Assembly: GCF_009905735.1 (NCBI RefSeq)
Contig: NZ_JAAALE010000017.1
Coordinates: 1-62,657, forward strand
Source: Porphyrobacter sp. SLTP
GTDB lineage: Bacteria; Pseudomonadota; Alphaproteobacteria; Sphingomonadales; Sphingomonadaceae
Length of the DNA stretch: 62,657 nucleotides
Direction: 5' to 3'
Numbering within the stretch: position 1 is the stretch's first letter; every line of letters starts with the position of its first letter. The notes beneath the pieces were generated by a model. That model made no database searches. It was not told the DNA's origin and saw only the letters and a list, made by a program, of their open reading frames with translations. Below, one piece after another: positions 1 through 9,212 of the stretch. Made by a program: the position numbers and the translations under genes.

Positions 1-1
1 C

Positions 2-2350
2 ACCCGCCCAGAGCACGAGGCGCGGATTGCCGCGCTGATGGCTCGCATGACGATCGAGGAAAAGGTCGGCCAGTTGGTGCAGGCCGATCTGTGCTGCGTC
101 ACGCCTGATGACTTCCGGACATACAAGCTCGGCTCGTTGCTCGTCGGCGGAAATAGTGGCCCAAACGGCAACGACTTGTCCCCCGCGCCCGATTGGCTGA
201 AGGCCGCGGACGATTTCTACCTCGCCTCGGTCGACACGTCGGACGGTGGGGTGGGCATCCCGATGATCTGGGGCATCGACGCGGTCCACGGCCACTCCAA
301 CATCATTGGCGCGACGATCTTCCCGCACAATATCGGGCTTGGCGCGATGCGCGATCCGGCGCTGATCGAGCGGATCGGCGCGATCACGGCCAAGGAGATC
401 CGGGTCACCGGGCAGGAATGGACCTTTGCGCCCACCGTCGCCGTGCCGCAGGATTTCCGCTGGGGCCGCGCTTACGAGGGCTATTCCTCCGATCCCGAAA
501 TTGTCGCGTCCTATGTCGGCGCGATGGTGCGCGGGTTGCAGGGGCCGCCCGCAGGCGACAATCTGCTGGCCGGACCTTACGTGATCGCTTCGACCAAGCA
601 TTTCCTCGCCGACGGCGGCACCGATAACGGCGTCGATCAGGGCGACAGTTCGGTCAGCGAGGAGGCTTTGCGCGACATTCACGGCAAACCCTATGGCCCG
701 GCGATTGCCGAGGGCGTTTCTACCGTGATGGTCAGCTTCTCCAGCTGGCAGGGCGTCAAGATGACCGGCAACCGTTCGCTGATCACCGGCGTTCTCAAAG
801 AGCGGATGGATTTCGGCGGTTTCGTCGTTTCCGACTGGAACGCCCATGGGCAGGTTGCGGGCTGCACCAACGAAGCCTGCCCGCAGGCGCTGCTGGCGGG
901 CCTCGACATGTATATGGCGCCCGATACGTGGAAGCCGATTTACGATGATCTGCTGGCGCGGGCAAAGTCCGGTGCGATCCCGATCGCGCGGATCGACGAT
1001 GCCGTGGCGCGGATTCTGCGGGTCAAGGCGCGGCTCGGGCTGTTTGACGCGGGCAAGCCGTCCGACCGCCCCTATTCCGGCCAATACGAGCTGCTCGGCG
1101 CGCCCGAACACCGTGCGGTTGCGCGCGAGGCGGTGCGCAAGTCACTGGTGCTGCTCAAGAACCAGGGCGTGCTCCCGCTCGCTCCGGGCAAGCGGCTGCT
1201 GGTTGCGGGCGACGGGGCCGATGACATCGCGCGGCAGGCCGGTGGCTGGACGCTCACCTGGCAAGGCACCGGGATCGATAACCGCCACTTCCCCGGCGCA
1301 ACCTCGGTGTGGGGCGGATTGAAGCAAGCGGTTGAGGCCGGCGGCGGCAGCGCCGTGCTCTCACCCGACGGCAGCTACACCGAAAAGCCCGATGCCGCCG
1401 TGGTGGTGTTCGGCGAGACGCCCTATGCAGAGTTTCAGGGCGACCGGGCGGCCTTGGTGCTCGATCCGCAACTGACCGCACCTTACGCGACGATGCGCAA
1501 ATTGCAGGCCGAGGGTATTCCGGTGATCGCCGTCATGATCACCGGGCGGCCGCTTTATGTGAACCCCGCGCTCAACACCGCTGACGCTTTCGTGGTCGCA
1601 TGGCTGCCGGGTAGCGAGGGCGGCGGGGTGGCCGATGTGCTGGTGGCTGATAGCGCGGGCAAGCCGCGGTTCGATTTCACCGGCACTCTGCCTGCCGCAT
1701 GGCCCCGCACCACGCTGCTGAGCGAAGGCGCGCTGTTCCCACTCGGCTTCGGTCTCACTTACAGCGCGAAGGCGGGCGACTGGACGGTGCTGCCCGAACT
1801 CGACACCCAAAGCCTAACGGGCGACAGCCGCGTGTGGTTCAACGCGGGCACCCCGGCGGCGCGCTGGTCACTGATGCTTACCGGCACCGACGGCGAAGTC
1901 GAAACCCGCGTCACCACCCTCCCCGCCGAGGCGCTGGGCGGACGGATGCGGGTGACGGCTGAGAACTACAAGGTGCAGGAAGGCGCCAAGCGCTTTGCGA
2001 TCACGGGTGGGAATGCGAGCGTGCAGCTCGGCAATCTCGATGGGGTCGATGTCGCGCGCGAAGCCAATGGCGATGTCATGCTGCTGGTGACGCTGCGCAG
2101 CTGGCACGCACCCGCCAAGGCAAGGATCGGTGCGACCGGCCCCGGCAGCCGCGGATTTGCCGAGATCGCTCTGCCGGTCAGTGGTGACTACGTCCGCTAT
2201 GGCATCCCGCTCAAATGCCTGCGCGACAAGGGTGCGGACGTTGCAAAGCTGACCCGTCCCTTCGTGCTGGAAACCGAGGGCAAGGCCGATTTCGCCATCG
2301 CCGAAGTGCGGTTGGGGAGCGATGCGGAAGCGGTATTGCTGTGCCGCTGA
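2..2350 (+). CDS. GH3 beta-glucosidase / exo-beta-glucanase (ExoP-like), 5' partial
   Basis: This is a secreted or periplasmic glycoside hydrolase family 3 enzyme that would release glucose or xylose from the non-reducing ends of beta-glucans or oligosaccharides. The reading frame is open to the window edge and the residues before the first ATG (position 38) continue a typical GH3 start (ending in MTIEEKVGQ), so the real start and signal peptide lie outside. KHFLADGG is the conserved GH3 substrate-binding motif. VVSDW carries the nucleophile Asp, about residue 266 counted from position 38. A GH3 C-terminal domain follows. The last roughly 170 residues look like the extra beta-sandwich of ExoP-type glucohydrolases. 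A GH5 gene follows after 67 bases, which suggests one transcript. The family is certain; whether it prefers glucan or xylan cannot be told from the sequence. Confidence 0.9.
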   Translation, partial: TRPEHEARIAALMARMTIEEKVGQLVQADLCCVTPDDFRTYKLGSLLVGGNSGPNGNDLSPAPDWLKAADDFYLASVDTSDGGVGIPMIWGIDAVHGHSNIIGATIFPHNIGLGAMRDPALIERIGAITAKEIRVTGQEWTFAPTVAVPQDFRWGRAYEGYSSDPEIVASYVGAMVRGLQGPPAGDNLLAGPYVIASTKHFLADGGTDNGVDQGDSSVSEEALRDIHGKPYGPAIAEGVSTVMVSFSSWQGVKMTGNRSLITGVLKERMDFGGFVVSDWNAHGQVAGCTNEACPQALLAGLDMYMAPDTWKPIYDDLLARAKSGAIPIARIDDAVARILRVKARLGLFDAGKPSDRPYSGQYELLGAPEHRAVAREAVRKSLVLLKNQGVLPLAPGKRLLVAGDGADDIARQAGGWTLTWQGTGIDNRHFPGATSVWGGLKQAVEAGGGSAVLSPDGSYTEKPDAAVVVFGETPYAEFQGDRAALVLDPQLTAPYATMRKLQAEGIPVIAVMITGRPLYVNPALNTADAFVVAWLPGSEGGGVADVLVADSAGKPRFDFTGTLPAAWPRTTLLSEGALFPLGFGLTYSAKAGDWTVLPELDTQSLTGDSRVWFNAGTPAARWSLMLTGTDGEVETRVTTLPAEALGGRMRVTAENYKVQEGAKRFAITGGNASVQLGNLDGVDVAREANGDVMLLVTLRSWHAPAKARIGATGPGSRGFAEIALPVSGDYVRYGIPLKCLRDKGADVAKLTRPFVLETEGKADFAIAEVRLGSDAEAVLLCR

Positions 2351-2417
2351 CGCGCTAGCGGTATCGGGCTGGGGAACAAGCAAGCAAGCCGAAAAGGCTG
2401 CATCAAGGGAGAGACCA

Positions 2418-3452
2418 ATGAAACGCTTTGCTTTGGCATCGGCATTGAGCGTCGCGGCGCTTGGGCTGGCATCCGCCACGCTGGCGCAGGCCCCGCAATC
2501 ACCGGCGCCTGTCACCAAGCCCCTGCCGGTCGGCACCTGCATCAACATGGGCAACACGCTGGAACCGATGACCGAAGGCGCATGGGGGGGCGCTCCGGCG
2601 CGCAAGGCAGATTTCGAGCGGATCGCCGCGGCCGGTTTCGACACCGTCCGCATCCCGGTGCGCTGGCACAACAAGTCCAGCGACAAGCCGCCTTACACGG
2701 TCGATCCCAAGTGGATGGACCGGGTGCAGCAAATCGTCGACTGGGCGCTGGAGGCAAAGCTCAACGTCATCCTCAACAGCCACCACTTTGACCCGATCCA
2801 TGACGATCCGCTCGCCGTGGCCGCATGGCATGGCGGGGTCTGGAAGCAGATCGCCGCGCGGTTTGCGGGCTATCCCGAAGCCACCTTGTGGTTCGAACTC
2901 GAGAACGAGCCGCACAAGAACTTCAACCACAGCAATCTGCTCGCCACCCTCGCCCCGGCGCTGAAGGAAGTGCGCGCGCTGCACCCGACCCGCGCGGTGA
3001 TTATCGGCGGGGAGAACTGGAGCGGGATCAAGTCACTCGAAACGCTGCCGCTGCCCGAAGACCCGAACATCCACCCGACGTTCCACTACTATGATCCGTT
3101 CACCTATACCCATCAGGGGGCGGAGTGGACCAAGCCCGATATGCCGCCGGTGGGCCGCGTGTTCCCGACGACGCAGGATGCCGCCCAGCTCGCCCGCGAT
3201 GTGGCCGCGATCCAGACCTACATTGCCCGCACCGGCAAGACGCCATTCATGGGCGAAGTCGGCGCTTACGATGCGCACATTCCGTTGGCCGACCGGGTGA
3301 AGTATCACCGCATGATCACCGATGCCTTTGCCCCCACCGGGATCGGCGTGTGCATGTGGGCCTACACCAACACCTTCCCGTTCTATGATCAGAACCAGCG
3401 CAAATGGCTGCCGGGAATGCTGGGTGCGGTGGGCCTGAAGGAACAGAACTGA
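2418..3452 (+). CDS. Secreted GH5 endoglucanase-like enzyme
   Basis: This is an endo-acting beta-glycanase of family GH5, probably on beta-glucan or cellulose-like substrates, exported by a signal peptide of about 23 residues (MKRFALASALS..., ending near ATLAQ). The acid/base Glu is E164 in the NEP motif of WFELENEPH. The probable nucleophile is E280 in FMGEVG. NSHHFD and FHYYDPF fit the barrel strands of the family. At 344 residues it is a single catalytic domain with no binding module. The ATG at 2418 was chosen because it follows AGGGAGAG and begins the signal peptide; the frame is open further upstream, but that extension would run into the GH3 gene. It lies between a GH3 gene and a two-module binding protein, so the three may act on the same glucan. 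Confidence 0.88.
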   Translation: MKRFALASALSVAALGLASATLAQAPQSPAPVTKPLPVGTCINMGNTLEPMTEGAWGGAPARKADFERIAAAGFDTVRIPVRWHNKSSDKPPYTVDPKWMDRVQQIVDWALEAKLNVILNSHHFDPIHDDPLAVAAWHGGVWKQIAARFAGYPEATLWFELENEPHKNFNHSNLLATLAPALKEVRALHPTRAVIIGGENWSGIKSLETLPLPEDPNIHPTFHYYDPFTYTHQGAEWTKPDMPPVGRVFPTTQDAAQLARDVAAIQTYIARTGKTPFMGEVGAYDAHIPLADRVKYHRMITDAFAPTGIGVCMWAYTNTFPFYDQNQRKWLPGMLGAVGLKEQN

Positions 3453-3455
3453 AGG

Positions 3456-4598
3456 ATGAGGAGCCTTAAGGTTATGAACCCTACGTCGATCACCCTTACC
3501 GCAGGCGCAGCCCTGCTGGCTTTGGCCTTGCCTGCCCTGGCCCAGCTCCCGCCAGAACTCGCCGCGTTTGACGAACAGGTGCCGGGCGACCTCATCAACG
3601 ATCCGACCCGGATCGATTGGGCGAGCTATGGCGAGAGCTTCGAGACCAGCGGGCGGCAGGCGGCCGACATTCCCGGCGGCGGCGCGGCGCGGGTATTCGA
3701 CATCAAGGCCAAGGGCGCGTTTCCCTACACCGTCGCCACCAACGTGCCGCTGCTCTCCGAGATCAGCGCGGGCGATCAGGTCACGGTGGGCTTCTACGCC
3801 CGCAGCGTCAGCACCGAAAGGTCGGACGGCAAGGGGATCATCGGCGTGCGCTTTCAGGAAAACGCCGCGCCCTATGGCGGGTTTGGCGACACCAACGTGC
3901 TCGTCGGCTCGGACTGGGAATGGTACGAGGTGAGCGCGCGTGCCGACAAGCGCATCCGCAAGGCCGATGCCATTGTCGCGCTGCAGTTGGCAGGTGCGCG
4001 GCAGCAGATCGAGATCGGCCAAACGATCGTGGTAAAGGGGTCGCCCACCATCGTTGCCAAGCAGGTCGCCGCCGCCGCGTCGCAGCCGAGCCTGAAAGAC
4101 CCGGCCAGCATCGAAATGCCCGATTCCCTGCGCAGCGCCGGGCAGTTGATCAATGATCCGATCAACCGCGCCTGGGCTCATGGCGGTACAGGCGGGACTT
4201 GGCAGGGGCTCGATATCCCCGAAATCTGGCTCCAGAAAGCCACCCGCTTCACCACCACGCAGGTCGGCGAAAACCGCTGGGATCTCACCACCGCGCTCCC
4301 GATCATTCCCGAGGTCAAGGAGGGCGATCAGTTCGTAGTCGCCGTGGTCGCGCGCACAATCAGCGCGCAGACCGATGACGGCAAGGGTTTGATCTATGCC
4401 CGGATGCAGAGCAGCACCCCGCCTTACGAAGGCTTCGGCGACAAGGTCTTCAAGATCGGCGACCGCTGGCAGATGGTGAACCTGCCCTTCACCGCCTCAC
4501 GCGGGTTTGGTGCCGGGGATGCGACGATCACGCTCCATTTTGCAGGCGCTGTGCAATCGGTCGAGATCGGGCCGGTCTATGTCTTCAAGACCAACTGA
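3456..4598 (+). CDS. Secreted protein of two tandem carbohydrate-binding-like modules, no catalytic domain
   Basis: I do not recognise a named family. The protein has an N-terminal signal sequence (hydrophobic stretch ending ALPALAQ) and then two homologous modules, about residues 43-205 and 230-380. Each opens with LINDP, has a central block of the type GDQ(V/F).V...AR, then DGKG(I/L)I and a YGGFGD or YEGFGD motif, and ends with a strand close to VEIG. This pattern resembles the jelly-roll modules of carbohydrate-binding proteins (CBM4/9-like), but that is inference. The gene follows the GH5 gene by 3 bases, so it is very likely cotranscribed. A start at 3474 is better placed behind GAGGAG. 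The start at 3456 gives the positive charges expected of a signal peptide. It may be a glycan-binding helper for the GH3/GH5 pair. Confidence 0.8.
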   Translation: MRSLKVMNPTSITLTAGAALLALALPALAQLPPELAAFDEQVPGDLINDPTRIDWASYGESFETSGRQAADIPGGGAARVFDIKAKGAFPYTVATNVPLLSEISAGDQVTVGFYARSVSTERSDGKGIIGVRFQENAAPYGGFGDTNVLVGSDWEWYEVSARADKRIRKADAIVALQLAGARQQIEIGQTIVVKGSPTIVAKQVAAAASQPSLKDPASIEMPDSLRSAGQLINDPINRAWAHGGTGGTWQGLDIPEIWLQKATRFTTTQVGENRWDLTTALPIIPEVKEGDQFVVAVVARTISAQTDDGKGLIYARMQSSTPPYEGFGDKVFKIGDRWQMVNLPFTASRGFGAGDATITLHFAGAVQSVEIGPVYVFKTN

Positions 4599-4607
4599 CC
4601 CTGCCCG

Positions 4608-6257
4608 CTAACCCGGCGAGAAGGCATAGGGGCCGACCACCAGTCCAGTGAACAGCCCGGCATGGACCGAGGCGAGCGGCTCGACATTGATCGGGCCGCC
4701 GACGGCCTGCCATGCATTCTCTCCCGCCGCGCGCCAGTATACCCGCGCGCTGCCGCCATCGAGCGCGAGCTTGAGTTCGATCGGCGCGTCGGTGGTCAGC
4801 GGTTGTTCGGCGACGATCTCCCCGCTGCTGCCCTGCTCGGCCGAAGTGCGCAGCCGCACCACCAATCGCCCCCGCTCCTTGCCCGCGGCGAGGAAATGGG
4901 TCTCGTCCATGAAGGCGAGCAGCCCGGCAAAATCGCCGCTGCGTTCGGGCGTGAAGGCGAGGCGGGTGGTAAATTCGGCCTTATGATGCCGCAGGCGGCG
5001 TCCGACGAACGCGGGCTTGCCGAGGCTGCCCGCCGCCGCTGGCCCGGCGATCATCCGCAACTCCCCCGCCGCGATGGCGAATTGCGAGGTCTGGCCCGGT
5101 GTGCGCAGGCCGATCCATTCATCGGAAAGAGCGGCATCGAATTCATCGCGCCAGCTTGTCCAGGCGGACGCGGGCGATGCGGGCAGGTCCGGCTTGTTCA
5201 GCACCAGCGGCACCGCCGCCTGCGTGTCGAGAAAGCGCGGCCAGCCGTCCACCCACTTCAGCGGCAGCAGGAACGTCTCGCGCCCCATCAGCGTCGATTG
5301 CCCGTCGAAGGGACGCGTAGCGAGGAACACCCCCCACCACGATCCGTCATCCAGCTGCACGATGTCAGCATGGCCGGTGGCCTCGACCCGGTCAGGCCGG
5401 CCAGCGGGCAGATCGCGCTGGGTCAGGATCGGGTTGAACGGTCCGGGGGTGTAAGGCCCCGTCACCTTGGGCGCGCGGTAGATCGTCTGCGAATGCTGGT
5501 CCGCCGTGCCGCCCTCGGCCGTGAGCAGATAGTACCATGCGCCGATCTGGTAGATATGCGGCCCTTCGGCCCAGATCGGCTTGGTGCTGGGGTCGACACC
5601 GCCATCCACCAGCAAGGTGCGTCCCGGCAGCACTTTCATCGCCGCCGGATCGAACTCTTGCAGCCACAACGCTCGGTGGCCTTCATATTTCGGCTCACCC
5701 GGAGGCGCGTCGTTGTAGACGATCCACGCCTTGCCATCCGCATCGAAGAACAGCGAGGGATCGATGCCGCCGAAATCGAGCCACGCCGGATCGCTCCACG
5801 GGCCGGCTGGATCGGTGGCAGTGATGACGAAATTGCCGCCGCATTCGATGCAGGTGTTGACGATCCAGAACTTGCCGCCGTGATATGTGATCGCCGGGGC
5901 AAACAGCCCGCGATTGGTGCCAAGCCCGCTGAAATCGAGCTGAGTCGGGCGGTCGATGGCATTGCCGATGATCCGCCAGTTGACCAGATCGGTGCTGTGC
6001 AGGATCGGCAGGCCGGGAAACCAGCTGAAGGTCGAAGTGACGGCATAGAAATCGTCGCCGACCCGCACGATCGACGGATCGGGGTGGAAACCGGGCAACA
6101 CCGGATTGCGGAACGCGTCGTCAGGAACAGGCGCTTCGGCCGCGGTCGATTCGTAGGCGAGATAGCCGAAGGCGGCGGTCACATCACGCGCCGCGGCGGC
6201 CTCAGCCGTCACCATCAGCGCGAGCGCGCTCACCAGTCCGGTCATCTTGCGTTTCAT
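4608..6257 (-). CDS. GH43 beta-xylosidase / alpha-L-arabinofuranosidase with C-terminal beta-sandwich
   Basis: This is an exported family 43 hydrolase that removes xylose or arabinose from xylan-derived chains. A signal peptide spans about residues 1-23. The five-bladed propeller starts at NPVLPGFHPD, where D60 is the general base. D166 in GGIDPSLF is the pKa-modulating Asp, and E231 in WAEGPHIY is the general acid. ATGHADIV is the usual metal-site histidine region. From about residue 365 a second domain matches the concanavalin-like beta-sandwich often fused to xylosidase-type GH43. The gene is divergent from xylX, and the 96-bp space between them carries a XylR-type operator. It runs convergently into the two-module binding protein, with only 9 bases between their stops. 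Confidence 0.9.
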   Translation of the reverse strand: MKRKMTGLVSALALMVTAEAAAARDVTAAFGYLAYESTAAEAPVPDDAFRNPVLPGFHPDPSIVRVGDDFYAVTSTFSWFPGLPILHSTDLVNWRIIGNAIDRPTQLDFSGLGTNRGLFAPAITYHGGKFWIVNTCIECGGNFVITATDPAGPWSDPAWLDFGGIDPSLFFDADGKAWIVYNDAPPGEPKYEGHRALWLQEFDPAAMKVLPGRTLLVDGGVDPSTKPIWAEGPHIYQIGAWYYLLTAEGGTADQHSQTIYRAPKVTGPYTPGPFNPILTQRDLPAGRPDRVEATGHADIVQLDDGSWWGVFLATRPFDGQSTLMGRETFLLPLKWVDGWPRFLDTQAAVPLVLNKPDLPASPASAWTSWRDEFDAALSDEWIGLRTPGQTSQFAIAAGELRMIAGPAAAGSLGKPAFVGRRLRHHKAEFTTRLAFTPERSGDFAGLLAFMDETHFLAAGKERGRLVVRLRTSAEQGSSGEIVAEQPLTTDAPIELKLALDGGSARVYWRAAGENAWQAVGGPINVEPLASVHAGLFTGLVVGPYAFSPG

Positions 6258-6317
6258 CCCAATCTCTCCCGATTATCGCTTGCTTTGGGGGCTTGTCGGC
6301 CCGTGATTGCGGTTCTA

Positions 6318-6331
6318 TGGTAGCGCTATCA
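6318..6331. promoter_or_regulatory. XylR-type operator between GH43 and xylX
   Basis: TGGTAGCGCTATCA is a near-perfect 14-bp palindrome with core TAGCGCTA. It sits between the divergent GH43 and xylX genes, 22 bases before the xylX ATG. It matches three other sites in this window and the LacI-family xyl-box type reported for Caulobacter and Xanthomonas xylose/xylan genes (comparison from memory). Confidence 0.85.
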
Positions 6332-6353
6332 ATCAGGAGGGCAAGAGCCAGCA

Positions 6354-7478
6354 ATGGCCGAAAGGATACTGGAAAGTCTGCCGGCGGATTACCGCCAGGG
6401 CCATTTCATCGGCCGGGCGCAATCGCCCGACGGGCCGTGCGTTATCGCCATCGAAGGCGGCATGATCCATGATTTGACCAGCATCGCCAGCACTGTCTCT
6501 GGTGCCATCGCGCGGCGCAGCTTCAGCGGCGGCACAGTGATCGGCCCGGTCGAGGACGGTTTGCCCGCAGGCTGGCACCTGCTCACACCCATCGACCTGC
6601 AATGCATCAAGGCCAGCGGCGTCACCTTTGCAGTCTCGGCCATCGAGCGCGTAATCGAAGAACGCGCCCGCGGCGATGCCAATGAAGCCGCCGCGATCCG
6701 CGCGCAGCTTGAGGACAAGGTCGGCGCCGGAATCCGCGCCGTCGTCCCGGGCAGCGAGGCTGCGGCGCAATTGAAGACCGTGCTGATTGAAGAAGGCATG
6801 TGGTCGCAATATCTCGAAGTCGCGATCGGCCCGGATGCGGAGATCTTCTCCAAGGCGCCGGTGCTGTCGGCCGTGGGCACGGGCGCGATGGTCGGGGTGC
6901 GATCGGATTCGCACTGGAATAATCCCGAGCCTGAAGTCGTGCTGGTCTGCGATGCGCATGGCGCAGTGATTGGCGCGACCCTTGGCAATGACGTCAACCT
7001 GCGCGATTTCGAAGGCCGCTCTGCCCTGCTGCTGTCCAAAGCGAAGGACAACACTGCCAGCTGCGCGATTGGCCCCTTTATCCGCCTGTTTGACGGCGGT
7101 TTTACGATCGATGATGTGCGCAGCGCCGATGTCGAACTCACTATCGACGGCCCCGAGGGTTACCGCCTCGAAGGCCGCAACGACATGAGCCAGATCAGCC
7201 GCGATCCGCTTGATCTGGTGGCGCAGTGCCTGTCGGAGCATCACTACCCCGATGGCTTCGTCCTGTTCTGCGGGACGCTGTTCGCGCCGACGCAGGACCG
7301 CGACACGCCGGGGACGGGTTTCACGCACAAGGTGGGCGATGTGGTGACGATCCGTTCGCACCGGCTCGGCACTTTGACCAACACCGTCACAACCTCGCGC
7401 GATGCTCCGGCATGGACGATGGGGATCGGCGGTTTCGTTAGCAACCTTGCCGCACGCGGTCTCATCGACCGCATCTGA
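6354..7478 (+). CDS. xylX: 2-keto-3-deoxy-D-xylonate dehydratase (FAH superfamily), Weimberg pathway
   Basis: This cytoplasmic enzyme converts 2-keto-3-deoxyxylonate to 2-oxoglutarate semialdehyde. At 374 residues it has the length and layout of Caulobacter XylX. The C-terminal half is a fumarylacetoacetase-like fold with the metal-site region NNPEPEVVLVCD and the block GNDVNLRDFEGRSALLLSKA, and it ends with the CGTLFAPTQDRD motif region. It heads a tightly packed operon in which xylB and xylC follow almost without gaps; that context separates it from other FAH-family hydrolases. Control probably comes from the XylR operator immediately upstream. AGGAGG lies about 15 bases before the ATG, which is a rather long spacing. 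The alternative role as an L-arabinonate-pathway dehydratase is chemically equivalent and cannot be excluded. Confidence 0.85.
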   Translation: MAERILESLPADYRQGHFIGRAQSPDGPCVIAIEGGMIHDLTSIASTVSGAIARRSFSGGTVIGPVEDGLPAGWHLLTPIDLQCIKASGVTFAVSAIERVIEERARGDANEAAAIRAQLEDKVGAGIRAVVPGSEAAAQLKTVLIEEGMWSQYLEVAIGPDAEIFSKAPVLSAVGTGAMVGVRSDSHWNNPEPEVVLVCDAHGAVIGATLGNDVNLRDFEGRSALLLSKAKDNTASCAIGPFIRLFDGGFTIDDVRSADVELTIDGPEGYRLEGRNDMSQISRDPLDLVAQCLSEHHYPDGFVLFCGTLFAPTQDRDTPGTGFTHKVGDVVTIRSHRLGTLTNTVTTSRDAPAWTMGIGGFVSNLAARGLIDRI

Positions 7479-7551
7479 CGGCACGACACGATTTGACAAG
7501 GCGCGCCGGTTAGGGATCATCCGCCGCGTCACTGAGGGATGGGGACAAGTT

Positions 7552-8337
7552 TTGGACGCGCATTCGAGCAGCGCTGGCGTGCACAGCGCGATCTACCCGA
7601 GCCTTACCGGGCGCAAGGTGATCGTCAGCGGTGGCGGCTCCGGCATTGGTGAGGCGGTGGTGGAAGCCTTCGCCCGGCAAGGCGCGGCCGTCGCCTTTGT
7701 CGACATTCAGGAAAGCCCGAGCGAACAGCTCATCCGGCGGCTTGCGGATGTCGAAATCCCGCCGCATTTCCTGCGCTGCGACATCACCGATTGCGCCGAT
7801 TACGGGCACAAGATCGAAAAGCTGATCGCCAAGCTCGGCGGCTGTGACGTGCTGATCAACAACGCGGCGAGCGATGATCGCCATGCGCTCGATGATGTCA
7901 CCCCGGCCTATTGGGACGAGCGGATGGCGGTGAACCTCAAGCACCAGTTCTTCGCCGCCAAAGCCGTGCTCCCCGCGATGCGGGCGGCTGGCGGAGGGTC
8001 GATCGTCAATATGGGCTCGATCAGCTGGCATCTGGGGCTCAAGGATCTGGTGATCTACCAGACCGCCAAGGCCGCGATTGAAGGCCTGACCCGCAGCTTG
8101 GCGCGCGAGCTGGGACGCGACAACATCCGGGTCAACACGATCATCCCCGGCAACGTCCAGACCCCGCGCCAGATGCAGTGGTATTCGCCCGAAGGTGAGG
8201 CAGAAATCGTTGCGGCCCAATGCCTTGACGGCCGCATTCAGCCCGTCGATATTGCCGCGATGGCTCTCTTCCTCGCCTCGGACGATGCGCGTTATTGCAC
8301 CGCGCACAATTACTGGGTCGATGCCGGATGGAGATGA
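7552..8337 (+). CDS. xylB: NAD-dependent D-xylose dehydrogenase (SDR)
   Basis: This enzyme oxidises D-xylose to D-xylonolactone, the first step of the Weimberg pathway, in the cytoplasm. It is a classical short-chain dehydrogenase: cofactor motif GGGSGIG near residues 27-33, NNAA, catalytic Ser in GSISWHLGL and YQTAK. The segments SAIYPSL, ISWHLGL, AAQCLDGRI and the final YWVDAGWR match what I remember of Caulobacter XylB. No ATG fits: the in-frame ATG at 7402 lies inside xylX. TTG at 7552 follows GAGGGATGGGG at good spacing and is taken as the start. GTG at 7579 would give a protein starting right at the Caulobacter N terminus and is the alternative. The xylC start overlaps the stop codon. 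Confidence 0.9.
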   Translation: MDAHSSSAGVHSAIYPSLTGRKVIVSGGGSGIGEAVVEAFARQGAAVAFVDIQESPSEQLIRRLADVEIPPHFLRCDITDCADYGHKIEKLIAKLGGCDVLINNAASDDRHALDDVTPAYWDERMAVNLKHQFFAAKAVLPAMRAAGGGSIVNMGSISWHLGLKDLVIYQTAKAAIEGLTRSLARELGRDNIRVNTIIPGNVQTPRQMQWYSPEGEAEIVAAQCLDGRIQPVDIAAMALFLASDDARYCTAHNYWVDAGWR

Positions 8338-9212
8338 GCCTGCCGGTCACCGCCGTGCTCGCCGCCGACACCTTGCTGGGTGAAGGCGTGCTGTGGGATG
8401 CAGAGCGGGCGATCGTGTGGTTCGTCGATATCAAGCGCAAGCGGTTGTGGCACCTTGACCCGGCCACCGGCAGCAACGGCTTTACCGAAGCGCCCGAACA
8501 GATCGGCTGGGCGATCCCTGCGGATGGGGGCGGATTGCTATGCGGATTGAAGGACGGGCTCTACATTTTCGCGCCGGAATCTCAAGCTTTCACAAGGCTT
8601 TGCGCGGTTTCGGGAGAGCCTGCCACCAACCGGCTCAATGATGCTTGCACCGATCCCTGGGGGCGGGTCTGGTTCGGGTCGATGGATGATGCCGAGGGGG
8701 CAAAGTCGGGCCGGTTCTATGTTTTCGGCCGGGGCGAGGTCCGTCCTGCCGGGCCGAGCGGGATCGCGATCACCAATGGCCCGGCCGTCAATGCGCAGGG
8801 GGACCGGATCTACTTCACCGATACCCTCGCCCAGAAGATCATGGTCGCCGACCTTTCGCCCGCCGGTGTAGGTGAGGCACGGGTCTTCGCCGATACCGGG
8901 GCGCACTTCCCTACCGCCTACCCCGATGGCCCGGTGGTCGACGCCGAGGATCATGTCTGGACCGGGCTCTATCTTGGCAGCTGCGTCGCCCGCTTTTCGC
9001 CCGATGGCACGCTGGTCGCCACCATTCCGATGCCCGCCCGCGACATCACCAAGATGGCGTTCGGCGGGACAGACTGCAAAACGGGTTTCGTCACTTCCGC
9101 GACCAAGAATATGTCCCAACAGGACATGGCGGAGAGGCCGCTCGCCGGAAGCCTGTTTGCCTTCGCCGCGCCCGTTGCCGGGTTTGCGCAAACCCGTGCG
9201 AGGCTCACCTGA
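8334..9212 (+). CDS. xylC: D-xylonolactonase (SMP-30/gluconolactonase family)
   Basis: This enzyme hydrolyses D-xylonolactone to D-xylonate, the second Weimberg step. It is a six-bladed SMP-30/regucalcin propeller. The four expected metal ligands are visible: Glu in LGEGVLWD near the N terminus, Asn in NRLNDACTD, Asn in ITNGPAVN and Asp in YPDGPVVD. The length of 292 residues is normal for the family and there is no signal peptide, as expected for a cytoplasmic sugar lactonase. The start at 8334 overlaps the xylB stop as ATGA; an ATG at 8328 is also possible. Its place directly after xylB makes xylonolactone the likely substrate rather than another aldonolactone. Confidence 0.88.
   Translation: MSLPVTAVLAADTLLGEGVLWDAERAIVWFVDIKRKRLWHLDPATGSNGFTEAPEQIGWAIPADGGGLLCGLKDGLYIFAPESQAFTRLCAVSGEPATNRLNDACTDPWGRVWFGSMDDAEGAKSGRFYVFGRGEVRPAGPSGIAITNGPAVNAQGDRIYFTDTLAQKIMVADLSPAGVGEARVFADTGAHFPTAYPDGPVVDAEDHVWTGLYLGSCVARFSPDGTLVATIPMPARDITKMAFGGTDCKTGFVTSATKNMSQQDMAERPLAGSLFAFAAPVAGFAQTRARLT

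Noticed and set aside
2351..2366. GCGCTAGCGGTATC between GH3 and GH5 as an operator
   Set aside because: The core is CTAG rather than TAGCGCTA and the spacing does not fit; it lies inside a likely operon.
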